The notes: generated by a model from the letters alone, not told the origin. Positions 23,244 to 31,852 are shown, counted from the first letter of the stretch. The stretch is DNA of 33,788 nt from an uncultured Lachnospiraceae bacterium (GCA_910589195.1 CAJUTC010000039.1:1-33788); one strand, 5' to 3'. A program made the numbers and translations.

Positions 23244-24374
23244 ATGACATTATTAGAAAAGACAAGGAAGAACATCGATGGTCTTGACATAGAGGCCATG
23301 GAGCGGGCCAGAAAACGTTGGGATAGTGTCGCAAAGCCCTTAAAAAGCTTGGGTCTTTTGGAAGACGCCATGATACAGATTGCGGGAATTACTGGAAACA
23401 GCCAGATTGAAATTAAGAAAAAAGCCGTGGTTATTTTTTGCGGAGATAATGGGATTGTAGAAGAAGGAGTTACTCAAACAGGACAAGAAGTAACGGCTGT
23501 GGTAACGGAGAATTTTTCAAAAGGTGATAGCTGTGTCTGTATTATGGCAGAGAAGGCTGGAGCATGGGTGTTTCCTGTGGATATTGGGGTAAAGAGGGAA
23601 CTTTCTGGCTATGGCCATTTTGCGGAAGGGAGGGATCGGCTGATCTGCGATAAAGCAGAAACTGCTTTTCCGATCCGTTATCCCATTTGGAAGCAAAAAC
23701 TGATGGATGGAACCAGGAATTTTACGAAAGAACCGGCAATGGACAGAGAAATCGCAATTAAGGCTGTAGAAACAGGAATCCGGCTTGTAGGCCTTTTGAA
23801 AGAGCGGGGATATCAGATAATTGCCACCGGAGAAATGGGAATTGGCAACACTACCACCAGCAGCGCCGTAAGCGCGGCGCTTTTAGGTGTGCCTCCGGAA
23901 ATGGTAACGGGAAGAGGAGCCGGTTTGAGCACAGAAGGGCTGAAACGGAAACGGAAGGTGATCCATCAAGGCCTTTCGCTGTGGAAACCGGATCCGGAAG
24001 ATGGAATTGACGTGATTGCGAAAGTAGGAGGCCTTGATTTGGCAGGCCTTACCGGGATCTATTTAGGCGGAGCCTGTTACCGGGTTCCTGTGGTTGTGGA
24101 CGGATTTATATCGTCTGTGTCAGCGCTGGCCGCGGTTTCCCTGTGCTCCATGTCAAGGTATTATATGATTGCTTCCCATGCCTCGGCAGAAACCGCTGGG
24201 GAACTAGTTTTAGACGCTCTGGGCCTTAAGCCGATTATTTATGGAAATATGTGCCTGGGAGAAGGGACGGGGGCAGTGGCGCTGCTTCCTGTGCTGGATA
24301 TGGCTGCTGCTGTTTATAACAGAATGAGTACATTTTCACAGATTCAAATACGAGAGTATCAGCCCCTTATCTGA
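23244..24374 (+). CDS. cobT: Nicotinate-nucleotide:dimethylbenzimidazole phosphoribosyltransferase
   Basis: Activates the lower-ligand base by making alpha-ribazole phosphate from nicotinate mononucleotide. The 376-residue length is close to the usual 350. Signatures: the RWDSVAKPLKSLGLLE start, VVIFCGDNGIVEEGVTQTG, ATGEMGIGNTTTSSAV, VTGRGAGLSTEGL, and the end segment with the catalytic Glu in NMCLGEGTGAVALLP. AGAGGA precedes the ATG. It marks the switch from corrin-ring building to nucleotide-loop assembly. cobS and cobC are not found nearby. The next two genes are chaperone-like, then cobU continues the pathway. Confidence 0.97.
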   Translation: MTLLEKTRKNIDGLDIEAMERARKRWDSVAKPLKSLGLLEDAMIQIAGITGNSQIEIKKKAVVIFCGDNGIVEEGVTQTGQEVTAVVTENFSKGDSCVCIMAEKAGAWVFPVDIGVKRELSGYGHFAEGRDRLICDKAETAFPIRYPIWKQKLMDGTRNFTKEPAMDREIAIKAVETGIRLVGLLKERGYQIIATGEMGIGNTTTSSAVSAALLGVPPEMVTGRGAGLSTEGLKRKRKVIHQGLSLWKPDPEDGIDVIAKVGGLDLAGLTGIYLGGACYRVPVVVDGFISSVSALAAVSLCSMSRYYMIASHASAETAGELVLDALGLKPIIYGNMCLGEGTGAVALLPVLDMAAAVYNRMSTFSQIQIREYQPLI

Positions 24375-24438
24375 TCACATAAGGGCATAGGAACACAACT
24401 TGCATTAATGCGAATAACGCAAAGAGGCAAGTGAAAGG

Positions 24439-27400
24439 ATGGCAGAAACGATGGAAAAAGAGATGGCATTTCATATTCTGGGAATTTCAGAAACCAGGGA
24501 TTCGGGTATGATTAAAAAGGCTTATATTGAACATTTGAAAGTTACCAACCCGGAGGATGACGCAGAAGGGTTTAAAAGGCTGCGTCAGGCCTATGAAGCC
24601 GCCTTAGCTTTTGCCGGGAAGCCGGAAGAAAAAAAGGAGAATGAAAAACCGAAGACAGAAGCTGATCTATGGATTGATCAGGTGGATCAGTTATATCAGG
24701 ATTTATTATCCCGCGCGGACGAAAACCGATGGAATGAAGTGTTATCCAATCCGGTATGTGAAGAATTGGATACAGCCTTTGAGGCCAGGGAAAAGCTTAT
24801 GGTTTATCTGTTGAACCATATCCGCTTACCTCATAATATCTGGAAGATTCTTGATAATAAATTTGAAATCTTGGAGGATCTGGAAGATTTAAAACAGCGT
24901 TTTCCCACTGATTTCCTGAATTATGTTTCTTTTTATATCCAAAACCCAACGTTTATTCCTTATGAATATTTCCAATATAACGGTCTGGATGAACAGTCCT
25001 TAAATGGCGACGGCTACATAGACGGGTATCTGAAAGTAAAGCATCAGATTGATGATGGTGAAACAGAAGGATGTCTTCAGGCATTGGATGATTTAAGCAG
25101 CTTTGATTTGTACCATCCCTATGAGGATGTGGAACGAATCCGGCTGTATTGTGGAATGGACCGGGCCAGGGATGGCGTAGAGCTGGCCAAAGGTCTTTTA
25201 AAAGACTATCCGAAGGATGAATACATCCGTTTTTATTCCGGGGAAGCCAGTTGGAAAGCAGGGGATAAAGAACAGGCGTATGAGATTTGGAACCGCCTTT
25301 TAGAGGAATGCCCGGACCACTATTCTGCCAAATTTGGAGTAGCCCGGTGCCTGATGGAGAAAGGGAACTGCTATGAGGCCCGTGAAATGATGCTTGAGCT
25401 TTTGGATAAAGGCCGGAATGAAGAAGTGGAAGCAATGATCCGGAAGGCAAACGATAGTTTGATCCAGGAATTTCAAACCGACCTGAAAGAAGGACGGAAC
25501 GTGGAACGTTTGCCAGGCCATGAGCTGCAGATTAAACTTGGCTGGTGCCTGTTCCAAAATGAACGGATGGAAGAAGCTGTAGAGCTTTTGGCTGGCTTTG
25601 AACCGGAACCAGAGGAGGAGTATCTGTATTATAATTTATATGGACGGATACTGTATCAGATTGACCGCCATGAAGAGGCGCTTCCCTTTTTGCGGCGCTG
25701 GCTAGAGCTAATAAAAGGGCTTACAGACGATGGGACAGCCGAAACCAGGAAACGGATCTCCAGGTATGGAGGGGCCTGCTATATCCTGTCCGGATGCTAT
25801 TATGCGTTAAAACGGCAGGAGGAGGCGGAAGAAGCTCTTGCGGAAGCCATTGAAGTAGCAAGCACCGATCGGGAGCGTCTGGAATATAAGCAGTATTTGG
25901 CAAATATCCTGATGTGGTCCAACCAGTATGAAAAATCCATTGATGTATGTGATCAAATTATTCAGGAAGATGAGCAGTATTTTCCGGCGTACTTAACCCG
26001 TCAGGAGTCTTGTTTCCATTTAAGAAAAGCGCAGCAAGTGGTTAACGATTACTATAAAGCTATAGGGATTTATTCCGGATTTTATAAACCATATCTGTTT
26101 GCAGCAAAAGTATTTTTCTTCCATGATCAATACGAAGATGCCAAAGGCGTAATTGAACGGGCAAAGGAAAACCAAGTAGAGTTTTCTTCCGAGTTAAAGC
26201 TTTATCAGGTAAAGATTTTAAGAAATCTTGCCCAAAACCGCCAGGAGCGGGATGTTCCAAGGCAGATTCTTGAGGAGATTCAAAACGAACTGGATCAGGA
26301 AGACTGTGACATTGAAGATAAGTCAGAAGTAAACTATGAGAAAGGTCTTCTTTGGTGGGATGATGATGAGTTTGACGCTTCATTGGAAGCACTAGGTCTT
26401 GCCATCAAAGAAAACCCCAAACGGCTTCAGTACCGTTTGATCCGCGGAGATGTTTACCTGGAAATGAAGCGGTATGAGGATGCGCTGGCAGAATACGAAC
26501 AGGCAGAACCAGGCTATGGAGGCCGTCCGGGAATTCATTATGCGAAAGGTCTGTGCCAGGAAGGCCTTGGCAATATGGAGCAGGCAGTGGTTCATTTTAA
26601 AAAAGTGACCGAACTGCAAAATGGCTATAAAGATGTGAACGAAAAGCTGTCTGACTATTATAAGGAACAGTATGAAGACTATGGCAGAATTAAGGATTAT
26701 CAAATGGCGTTGTATTACATTAACGCCCAGCTTCAGCTCAAAGAAAACTGTTACTATTTGATTTGCCGTGGCCTGATTTATGATGTAGCTATGGAACAGG
26801 AGCTGGCTATCCGGGATTATGAAAAAGCGGCGGAGTATTCACCAGACAAATGGATTGTCTGGAATAATATGGGCTGCAGCTATAAATATTTAAAGCAGTA
26901 TGAAAAAGCTATTGAGTGCTGTGAAAAGGCTATTTCAATTATGGGGGAAAAGAAAGACCGGATGCCTTACCGGAATCTGGCAGATTGCTATAAAGCCCTT
27001 GGTGAAAAAGAAAAAGCCATCGAATGCTACCAGAAGGGACTGGAAATTACTCCGGACTATTCCTACTTTTGGGAAGAAATCGGTGATCTGTATTATGAAC
27101 TGGGACAGTTGGACCAGGCATTGGAAGCGTATGCGCATACAAGCGATCGGAATAAGCATTACAGCGATATCGGTGATGTGTGGCTGAAACGAGGAGATGT
27201 AAAAAAATGTATCGCTTATTATCTGAAAGGGATTGAAAAAGGGGAAGGCAGTGTAAAAGTTAACCGGCTAAGCAGGCTTGGCTGCCTATACATGGAAGAA
27301 TTGTGGGAGTTTGAAAAGGCAGCAAAATACTTTAAAAAAGCCATTAAGCTGGAAACGGATCCCTACGAGCTGTTTGATTATGAACGCTATCTGGCCAGAG

Positions 27401-27786
27401 CCTATTATATGATGGGGCGCATGGAAAAAGCAAAAGAACATGCCCGGTCTTCCCTGAAGAATTTCAAAAAAAGCGGGCGGAAGGAAGAAGACTATTTGGA
27501 ATTTAGAGGCTATGCGCCGGCCAGGCTTGCAAGCTTCGGGTGGATTTATTTGTGTCTTGGGGATGCAGAAAAAGCAAAACAGCTTTTTCGTAAGATGGCT
27601 GAAATTATGCGTTGCAAAAGCTGCCGCTTTAAAGGCTGCTACGAGAGCTTTCTTTATATGGGTTATGTCTATTTGGGCCAGGGAAACCGCAAACTGGCCT
27701 TGGAACAGTTCCGTAAAGCCAGCCAACTAAATCCGGATCACAATGAGGCCAGGTGTGCGGTGAAAAAGCTGGAACAGCTTATTTGA
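24439..27786 (+). CDS. Large TPR-repeat protein with divergent J-like N-terminal domain
   Basis: A 1115-residue soluble protein. Residues 9-56 resemble a J domain (AFHILGISETRDSGMIKKAY, then GFKRLRQAYEAAL), but the HPD tripeptide that activates Hsp70 is absent; the position reads KVTNPEDD (34-41). This matches the PEDD-GF-LR-AYE type of J-like head. From about residue 190 to the end the chain is a long array of about 20 or more tetratricopeptide-like repeats; the clearest are ENPKRLQYRLIRGDVYLEMK, NNMGCSYKYLKQYEKAIECC and ADCYKALGEKEKAIECYQ. No signal peptide or membrane helix. ATG 24439 is used; ATG 24451 has a better-spaced GAAAGGA. It sits 64 nt after cobT and 143 nt before an Hsp70 gene. 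The likely role is an adaptor delivering clients or partners to that Hsp70; substrates unknown. Confidence 0.88.
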   Translation: MAETMEKEMAFHILGISETRDSGMIKKAYIEHLKVTNPEDDAEGFKRLRQAYEAALAFAGKPEEKKENEKPKTEADLWIDQVDQLYQDLLSRADENRWNEVLSNPVCEELDTAFEAREKLMVYLLNHIRLPHNIWKILDNKFEILEDLEDLKQRFPTDFLNYVSFYIQNPTFIPYEYFQYNGLDEQSLNGDGYIDGYLKVKHQIDDGETEGCLQALDDLSSFDLYHPYEDVERIRLYCGMDRARDGVELAKGLLKDYPKDEYIRFYSGEASWKAGDKEQAYEIWNRLLEECPDHYSAKFGVARCLMEKGNCYEAREMMLELLDKGRNEEVEAMIRKANDSLIQEFQTDLKEGRNVERLPGHELQIKLGWCLFQNERMEEAVELLAGFEPEPEEEYLYYNLYGRILYQIDRHEEALPFLRRWLELIKGLTDDGTAETRKRISRYGGACYILSGCYYALKRQEEAEEALAEAIEVASTDRERLEYKQYLANILMWSNQYEKSIDVCDQIIQEDEQYFPAYLTRQESCFHLRKAQQVVNDYYKAIGIYSGFYKPYLFAAKVFFFHDQYEDAKGVIERAKENQVEFSSELKLYQVKILRNLAQNRQERDVPRQILEEIQNELDQEDCDIEDKSEVNYEKGLLWWDDDEFDASLEALGLAIKENPKRLQYRLIRGDVYLEMKRYEDALAEYEQAEPGYGGRPGIHYAKGLCQEGLGNMEQAVVHFKKVTELQNGYKDVNEKLSDYYKEQYEDYGRIKDYQMALYYINAQLQLKENCYYLICRGLIYDVAMEQELAIRDYEKAAEYSPDKWIVWNNMGCSYKYLKQYEKAIECCEKAISIMGEKKDRMPYRNLADCYKALGEKEKAIECYQKGLEITPDYSYFWEEIGDLYYELGQLDQALEAYAHTSDRNKHYSDIGDVWLKRGDVKKCIAYYLKGIEKGEGSVKVNRLSRLGCLYMEELWEFEKAAKYFKKAIKLETDPYELFDYERYLARAYYMMGRMEKAKEHARSSLKNFKKSGRKEEDYLEFRGYAPARLASFGWIYLCLGDAEKAKQLFRKMAEIMRCKSCRFKGCYESFLYMGYVYLGQGNRKLALEQFRKASQLNPDHNEARCAVKKLEQLI

Positions 27787-27929
27787 TAAGCTCTGAAACG
27801 TTGCCTTTTTCCATTACCCTGTGCCCTATTTTGGTGCTACCGTGAATAAGAGTGACATTCTCCCGGGATACGCAAGAAGAAAAACGAGATAAAAGACCGA
27901 AAAAATGACAAAATAAAGGACGAAAAACG

Positions 27930-29621
27930 ATGATTATAGGAATTGATTTAGGGACAACAAACAGCCTTGTAGCATGTTTTACAGAAGAAGGGCCGAAAAT
28001 AATACCAAACCGTTTGGGAAAACGGCTGACGCCGTCAGTAGTTAGTATGGATGAAGAAGAGCAGATTTATGTGGGAGATTCTGCAGTGGAACGGAATCTG
28101 CTGTATCCAGGAACTACAGCTAGTGTATTTAAACGGGATATGGGGAGCCAGAAGAAATTTAAGCTGCTCCACAAAACCTTTACCGCGGAAGAATTGTCAT
28201 CATTTGTATTGCGGTCTTTAAAAGAAGACGCAGAGCATTACTTGGGGGAAGAGGTGACAGAAGCCGTCATCAGTGTACCAGCTTATTTTAATGATGCCAG
28301 AAGGCGGGCAACAAAAAAGGCCGGGGAATTGGCAGGTCTTAAAGTAGAGAGGATTATTAGCGAACCTACAGCCGCTGCCATTGCCTATGGCTTATACCAA
28401 AGTTCCAAATCAGCCAGATTTTTGGTGTTTGATTTAGGAGGCGGAACTTTCGACGTATCAATTCTGGAGTTATTTGATACGATCTTGGAAGTACGTGCGG
28501 TAGCAGGGGATAATTTTTTAGGCGGGGAAGATTTTACAGCAATTTTGGAAGATCTGTTTTTTGAGAAATATACCCAGTTTAATAAATTGGCATTGGACGA
28601 AAAAACGTTGCGCCATATCCACAAGCAGGCGGAGCAGTGCAAGATAGGTTTTTCCCAGGGAAAAAGTTCCGCTATGAATTGTAAAATAGGAGAAGAACTA
28701 TTTTCAATGGAAGTGGAGCTTTCCCGGTATGAAGATGCCTGTAAGGATCTGCTGAGCCGTATTCGTCAGCCGATTAAACGGAGCTTGTCAGATGCCCATA
28801 TCCGTCTGGCGGATATTGATAAGGTGGTGCTGGTGGGAGGTGCAACCAAAAGTCCTGTAATCCGCCGGTTTGTAAGCAAATTGTTTAAGGCTCTTCCAGA
28901 TACCAATGTAAACCCGGATGAGGCAGTAGCGTTAGGGGCGGCTGTCCAGGCAGCCATGAAAGAGCGGAAGGAAGCCATTAAAGAAGTCATATTGACAGAC
29001 GTATGCCCGTTTACTTTGGGAACCGAGGTGGTGAGGGAATGGGAGAAAGGTGTGTTTGAGAATGGGGTGTTCTGCCCGATTATTGACCGGAACACAGTGA
29101 TTCCAACCAGCCGCACGGAGCGGCTTTATACAGCCCATGATAACCAGTCAAAAATCCGGGTGAATGTGCTTCAGGGGGAAAGCCGGTTTGCTGCTAATAA
29201 CTTGTCATTAGGAGAGCTGATGATTGAGGTGCCTTCTGGCAAAGCCGGGGAAGAGGCAGTGGATGTAACGTATACTTATGATATTAACTCCATCCTGGAA
29301 GTAGAGGTAAAGGTGTTGTCTACAAACCAGATAACAAAAGAAGTATTCCGGGGACGGGATGTGGACATGACAGAAGAGGAAATTCGAGAGCGGTTTGAAA
29401 CCTTATCATATTTAAAAATCCATCCCAGGGATCGGGAAGAAAACAAGTTTCTCCTTCTTAAGGGAGAACGGATCTATGAAGAAAGCCTGGGTGAAAAACG
29501 GCATTATATTGAGGCGGCTCTTCATAAATATGAAAAGGCACTGAATACATACGATACCAGGCTGATTGAAGAGGCCAAGGAAGAGTTCAAAAAGTTTTTA
29601 GAGGAATTGGAGGAACTCTGA
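27930..29621 (+). CDS. hscC: HscC-type short Hsp70 chaperone
   Basis: A 563-residue Hsp70, shorter than DnaK (about 610-640) and close to the HscC branch. The ATPase domain has IGIDLGTTNSLVACF, ISVPAYFNDARRRATKKAG, ISEPTAAAIAYGL, VFDLGGGTFDVSIL and VLVGGATKSPVI. The substrate-binding beta domain begins near DVCPFTLGTEV and includes the NTVIPTSRTERLYTA and QSKIRVNVLQGES segments. The lid is short and ends in Glu/Leu-rich helices with no EEVD-like tail. AAAGGA lies upstream of the ATG. It probably shares its transcript with the TPR/J-like gene; the next start, cobU, is 2 nt past its stop. In E. coli, HscC works with dedicated J proteins, so pairing with the upstream J-like TPR protein is a reasonable inference. 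Confidence 0.92.
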   Translation: MIIGIDLGTTNSLVACFTEEGPKIIPNRLGKRLTPSVVSMDEEEQIYVGDSAVERNLLYPGTTASVFKRDMGSQKKFKLLHKTFTAEELSSFVLRSLKEDAEHYLGEEVTEAVISVPAYFNDARRRATKKAGELAGLKVERIISEPTAAAIAYGLYQSSKSARFLVFDLGGGTFDVSILELFDTILEVRAVAGDNFLGGEDFTAILEDLFFEKYTQFNKLALDEKTLRHIHKQAEQCKIGFSQGKSSAMNCKIGEELFSMEVELSRYEDACKDLLSRIRQPIKRSLSDAHIRLADIDKVVLVGGATKSPVIRRFVSKLFKALPDTNVNPDEAVALGAAVQAAMKERKEAIKEVILTDVCPFTLGTEVVREWEKGVFENGVFCPIIDRNTVIPTSRTERLYTAHDNQSKIRVNVLQGESRFAANNLSLGELMIEVPSGKAGEEAVDVTYTYDINSILEVEVKVLSTNQITKEVFRGRDVDMTEEEIRERFETLSYLKIHPRDREENKFLLLKGERIYEESLGEKRHYIEAALHKYEKALNTYDTRLIEEAKEEFKKFLEELEEL

Positions 29622-29623
29622 CA

Positions 29624-30271
29624 ATGCTTTATATGGTAACAGGAGGCTGCGGCAGCGGAAAGTCAGAGTATGCGGAACGGATCCTTATGGCAGCCAATAT
29701 GAAAAGGAAGTATTATGTTGCTACCATGGAAGTTTATGGGGAAGAAGAGAGAACGAAGGTAACACGTCACAGAAAGCTTCGGGATGGAAAAGGGTTTTTC
29801 ACCATTGAACGTACCAGAAATCTTGCGGGGATTGTCCTTGGACAGGAGGAAAAACAAGCATGGGGAAAAGAATCCAATCCAAATGAACGGGCTGTCTTGG
29901 TGGAATGCTTATCAAACCTAGTGGCCAATGAATTATTTTCGGATGCTGGTGGAACTCAAAAAGAGTCCGGAAAACCGGACTCTTTTTTTCTAAGAGAAAA
30001 AGCCTTTTGGCAAATCATCAATGGGATCCACAGTCTAAAGTCCCAGTGTGGTCTTCTGGTACTGGTGACCAATGAGGTTTCTTTAGACGGTATAGATTAC
30101 GGATCGGAAACAAACCAATATATTGGTCTGTTAGGTGAAATTAACTGCTGCCTGGCAAGGATGGCTGACAAAGCTGTGGAAGTGGTATACGGTATTCCTG
30201 TATTATTTGGTGCCGAAAATCCGATCGCCGGCATCCCCAAGGCCAGGGCAGATATAAGCCGCGTCATTTAA
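29624..30271 (+). CDS. cobU: Adenosylcobinamide kinase / GTP:adenosylcobinamide-phosphate guanylyltransferase
   Basis: Phosphorylates adenosylcobinamide and then attaches GMP, preparing it for nucleotide-loop joining. P-loop GGCGSGKSEYAE, YYVATMEVYGEEERTKVTRHR with the RHR guanylate site, LVECLSNLVANELF, and LVLVTNEVSLDGI are conserved. Length is 215 residues versus about 180 for typical CobU. Two parts explain the excess: an inserted stretch (about residues 106-122) encoded by a perfect terminator-like hairpin, and about 20 extra C-terminal residues that run 69 nt into the antisense of the convergent upp gene. It starts 2 nt after hscC with GGAGG inside hscC, so it is translationally coupled to it. 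The frame is intact throughout. Confidence 0.93.
   Translation: MLYMVTGGCGSGKSEYAERILMAANMKRKYYVATMEVYGEEERTKVTRHRKLRDGKGFFTIERTRNLAGIVLGQEEKQAWGKESNPNERAVLVECLSNLVANELFSDAGGTQKESGKPDSFFLREKAFWQIINGIHSLKSQCGLLVLVTNEVSLDGIDYGSETNQYIGLLGEINCCLARMADKAVEVVYGIPVLFGAENPIAGIPKARADISRVI
29958..29989. terminator. Terminator-like hairpin inside the cobU reading frame
   Basis: A 13-bp perfect stem (29958-29970 with 29975-29987; core GAGTCCGG/CCGGACTC) with an AAAA loop is followed by seven consecutive T (29983-29989). On the minus strand the stem is followed by TTTTT, so it can work in both directions. It is fully within the cobU coding frame, about codons 112-122. It could end convergent upp transcripts or attenuate cobU. 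Confidence 0.85.
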
Positions 30272-30832
30272 TTCCCGATCCAGGTGGCCGATATAAATCT
30301 GAATATCCGGATGCGCTGCCTGAAGCCGCTTTAAGCCTTCTGGTGCAGCAATAATGGACATAAACTTAATATGCTTCCCGCCATGTTCTTTAATAAAATT
30401 AACAGCAGCCACAGCCGATCCTCCGGTGGCCAGCATAGGGTCTGTTACAACGATGGTTCTCAGCTCAATAGGAGAAGGGAGTTTACAATAATACTCGTGG
30501 GGCTCATGGGTCACTTCATCCCGGTAAAGACCAATGTGGCCTACTTTTGCGCTGGGAACTAAGGCCAGGATACCGTTTACCATGCCAAGGCCTGCGCGGA
30601 GGATTGGGACTACAGCCAGCTTTTTCCCAGCCAGCATAGGTGTCATACAGGTTTCTAGAGGCGTTTCTACCGCTACATCCTCTAAGGGAAGATCACGGAG
30701 GGCTTCATATCCCATCAGCATTGCGATTTCTTCGATTAATGACCGGAATTCGCTGGTTCCGGTGGCTTTATTGCGCAGAATGGATATTTTGTGCTGAATC
30801 AGCGGGTGGCTGAATATTGTAACATTTTCCAT
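30203..30832 (-). CDS. upp: Uracil phosphoribosyltransferase
   Basis: Salvages uracil to UMP using PRPP. The 209-residue protein has all family motifs: the start ENVTIFSHPLIQHKISILRN, LRAGLGMVNGIL, YRDEVTHEPHEYYCKLP, the PRPP loop VVTDPMLATGGSA, and the C-terminal YICPGLGDAGDRIFGTK. AAGGAG lies 10 nt before the start on the minus strand. Its conserved C-terminal 23 codons lie opposite the last codons of cobU, so the two genes overlap tail to tail by 69 nt. No terminator follows its stop except the hairpin inside cobU, about 215 nt downstream. It has its own promoter. Confidence 0.97.
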   Translation of the reverse strand: MENVTIFSHPLIQHKISILRNKATGTSEFRSLIEEIAMLMGYEALRDLPLEDVAVETPLETCMTPMLAGKKLAVVPILRAGLGMVNGILALVPSAKVGHIGLYRDEVTHEPHEYYCKLPSPIELRTIVVTDPMLATGGSAVAAVNFIKEHGGKHIKFMSIIAAPEGLKRLQAAHPDIQIYIGHLDRELNDAAYICPGLGDAGDRIFGTK

Positions 30833-30916
30833 AGCATTTTATCTCCTTATTTGTTTTTGGTCTGCATATGCAGCGTTTTCTCTTCTGCCCTTTTGTTTTG
30901 CAAAGGTTCTTTGATG

Positions 30917-30945
30917 ATTCTACCAAATTAAGCAGTAAATGACAA
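30917..30945 (-). promoter_or_regulatory. Promoter for upp
   Basis: On the minus strand TTGTCA (30940-30945) and TAGAAT (30917-30922) are separated by 17 bp; each has one mismatch to consensus. The leader of about 80 nt contains a 12-bp palindrome CTGCATATGCAG at 30862-30873. No clear PyrR-type leader is recognised. Confidence 0.7.
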
Positions 30946-30964
30946 GAGTGCTTTAAATCTTAAT

Positions 30965-31798
30965 TTATTTCCGGATATATTGTATGGCTACGCAGCCTGG
31001 CCCTCCATGGGTAATAAATACATGACTTAACAGATGAACCCGTACGTCAATTCCGGGAAATTCTTCCAAAGCCATTTCTTTTATCTGATTTGCGGTTTTC
31101 GCAACAGCTCCATGAACAATATATAGAATATCTCCTTTTCCCACATTTTCCTTTTTCAACTGTTTAAAAACGGATTTTGCGGCGCCTTTCATGGTTCGGG
31201 CCATTCCGAATTTGTCCAAACTGGTTCCGCTTTCATTTAAGACTAAAATGGGCTTGATATCAAGAAGGGAGCCGACAAATGCCGCAGTAGGGGATAACCG
31301 GCCTCCACGCCGCAAAAATTCAAAATCCTGAGGGATTAGGAAAGACTTTGTATGTTGCATGTTCTCGTTCAGCATCTGTAAGATTTCGGTTTCGCCCTTT
31401 CCTTCTTTAGCCATAGCGGCGGCACATTCAACCAGATAGCGATGAGGGCCGCATAATGTTTTTGTATTTAGTACTGTAATATCATCCCGGTTTTTGGCCA
31501 TTTCCCTGGCTGTGCAGGCAGTCTGATAGGTGCCGGAAAGACCGTCTGCCAAAGAGATATTGATTATTTTGCGGCCCTGGCTTTTTTCATAAGCCTCCAA
31601 TACATCACCGATTGGAGGTTGGGAAGAAACAGGGATCAAACCTGTCTGAATTTCTGAAACAAACTCCTCTGTGGGAATTTCTAAATCCCGAAAATTCCGT
31701 TTTCCGATTGTAATACACAAAGGAATTGAAATAATTCCCAGCTTGTTCCCCTCTTCTCCTGTATAAAGGCTGGAGGAATCCGTAATAATCTGAACCAT
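30965..31798 (-). CDS. DegV family fatty-acid-binding protein
   Basis: A 277-residue DegV protein (FakB-like). Such proteins bind a fatty acid and present it to the FakA kinase for phosphorylation. Motifs: TDSSSLYTGEE near the start, IPLCITIG, the SSQPPIGDVLEAYE lipid-pocket segment, ISLADGLSGTYQTA, CGPHRYLVECAA, LRRGGRLSPTAAFVGSLLDIKPIL and, near the end, HGGPGCVAIQYI. AAAGGAG is well placed on the minus strand. No fakA gene is in the window. It lies upstream of upp on the same strand, with a separate promoter for upp between them. Confidence 0.93.
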   Translation of the reverse strand: MVQIITDSSSLYTGEEGNKLGIISIPLCITIGKRNFRDLEIPTEEFVSEIQTGLIPVSSQPPIGDVLEAYEKSQGRKIINISLADGLSGTYQTACTAREMAKNRDDITVLNTKTLCGPHRYLVECAAAMAKEGKGETEILQMLNENMQHTKSFLIPQDFEFLRRGGRLSPTAAFVGSLLDIKPILVLNESGTSLDKFGMARTMKGAAKSVFKQLKKENVGKGDILYIVHGAVAKTANQIKEMALEEFPGIDVRVHLLSHVFITHGGPGCVAIQYIRK

Positions 31799-31826
31799 TC
31801 CCGTCTCCTTTTATTTTGTTTTGATT

Positions 31827-31852
31827 ATTATAATATATAGTTTTTAAAACTA
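31827..31852 (-). promoter_or_regulatory. Candidate promoter -10 and operator for the DegV gene
   Basis: On the minus strand a TATAAT (31827-31832) lies about 30 nt before the ribosome site; the -35 is not convincing. A perfect odd palindrome, TAGTTTT-T-AAAACTA (31838-31852), occupies the spacer, a typical repressor position. The binding protein cannot be named. The gap from 31860 to 31950 is AT-rich and otherwise featureless. Confidence 0.45.

Noticed and set aside
24953..25450. 165-codon minus-strand frame opposite the TPR gene
   Set aside because: Antisense shadow, rich in Pro, Ser and His, no start signal.
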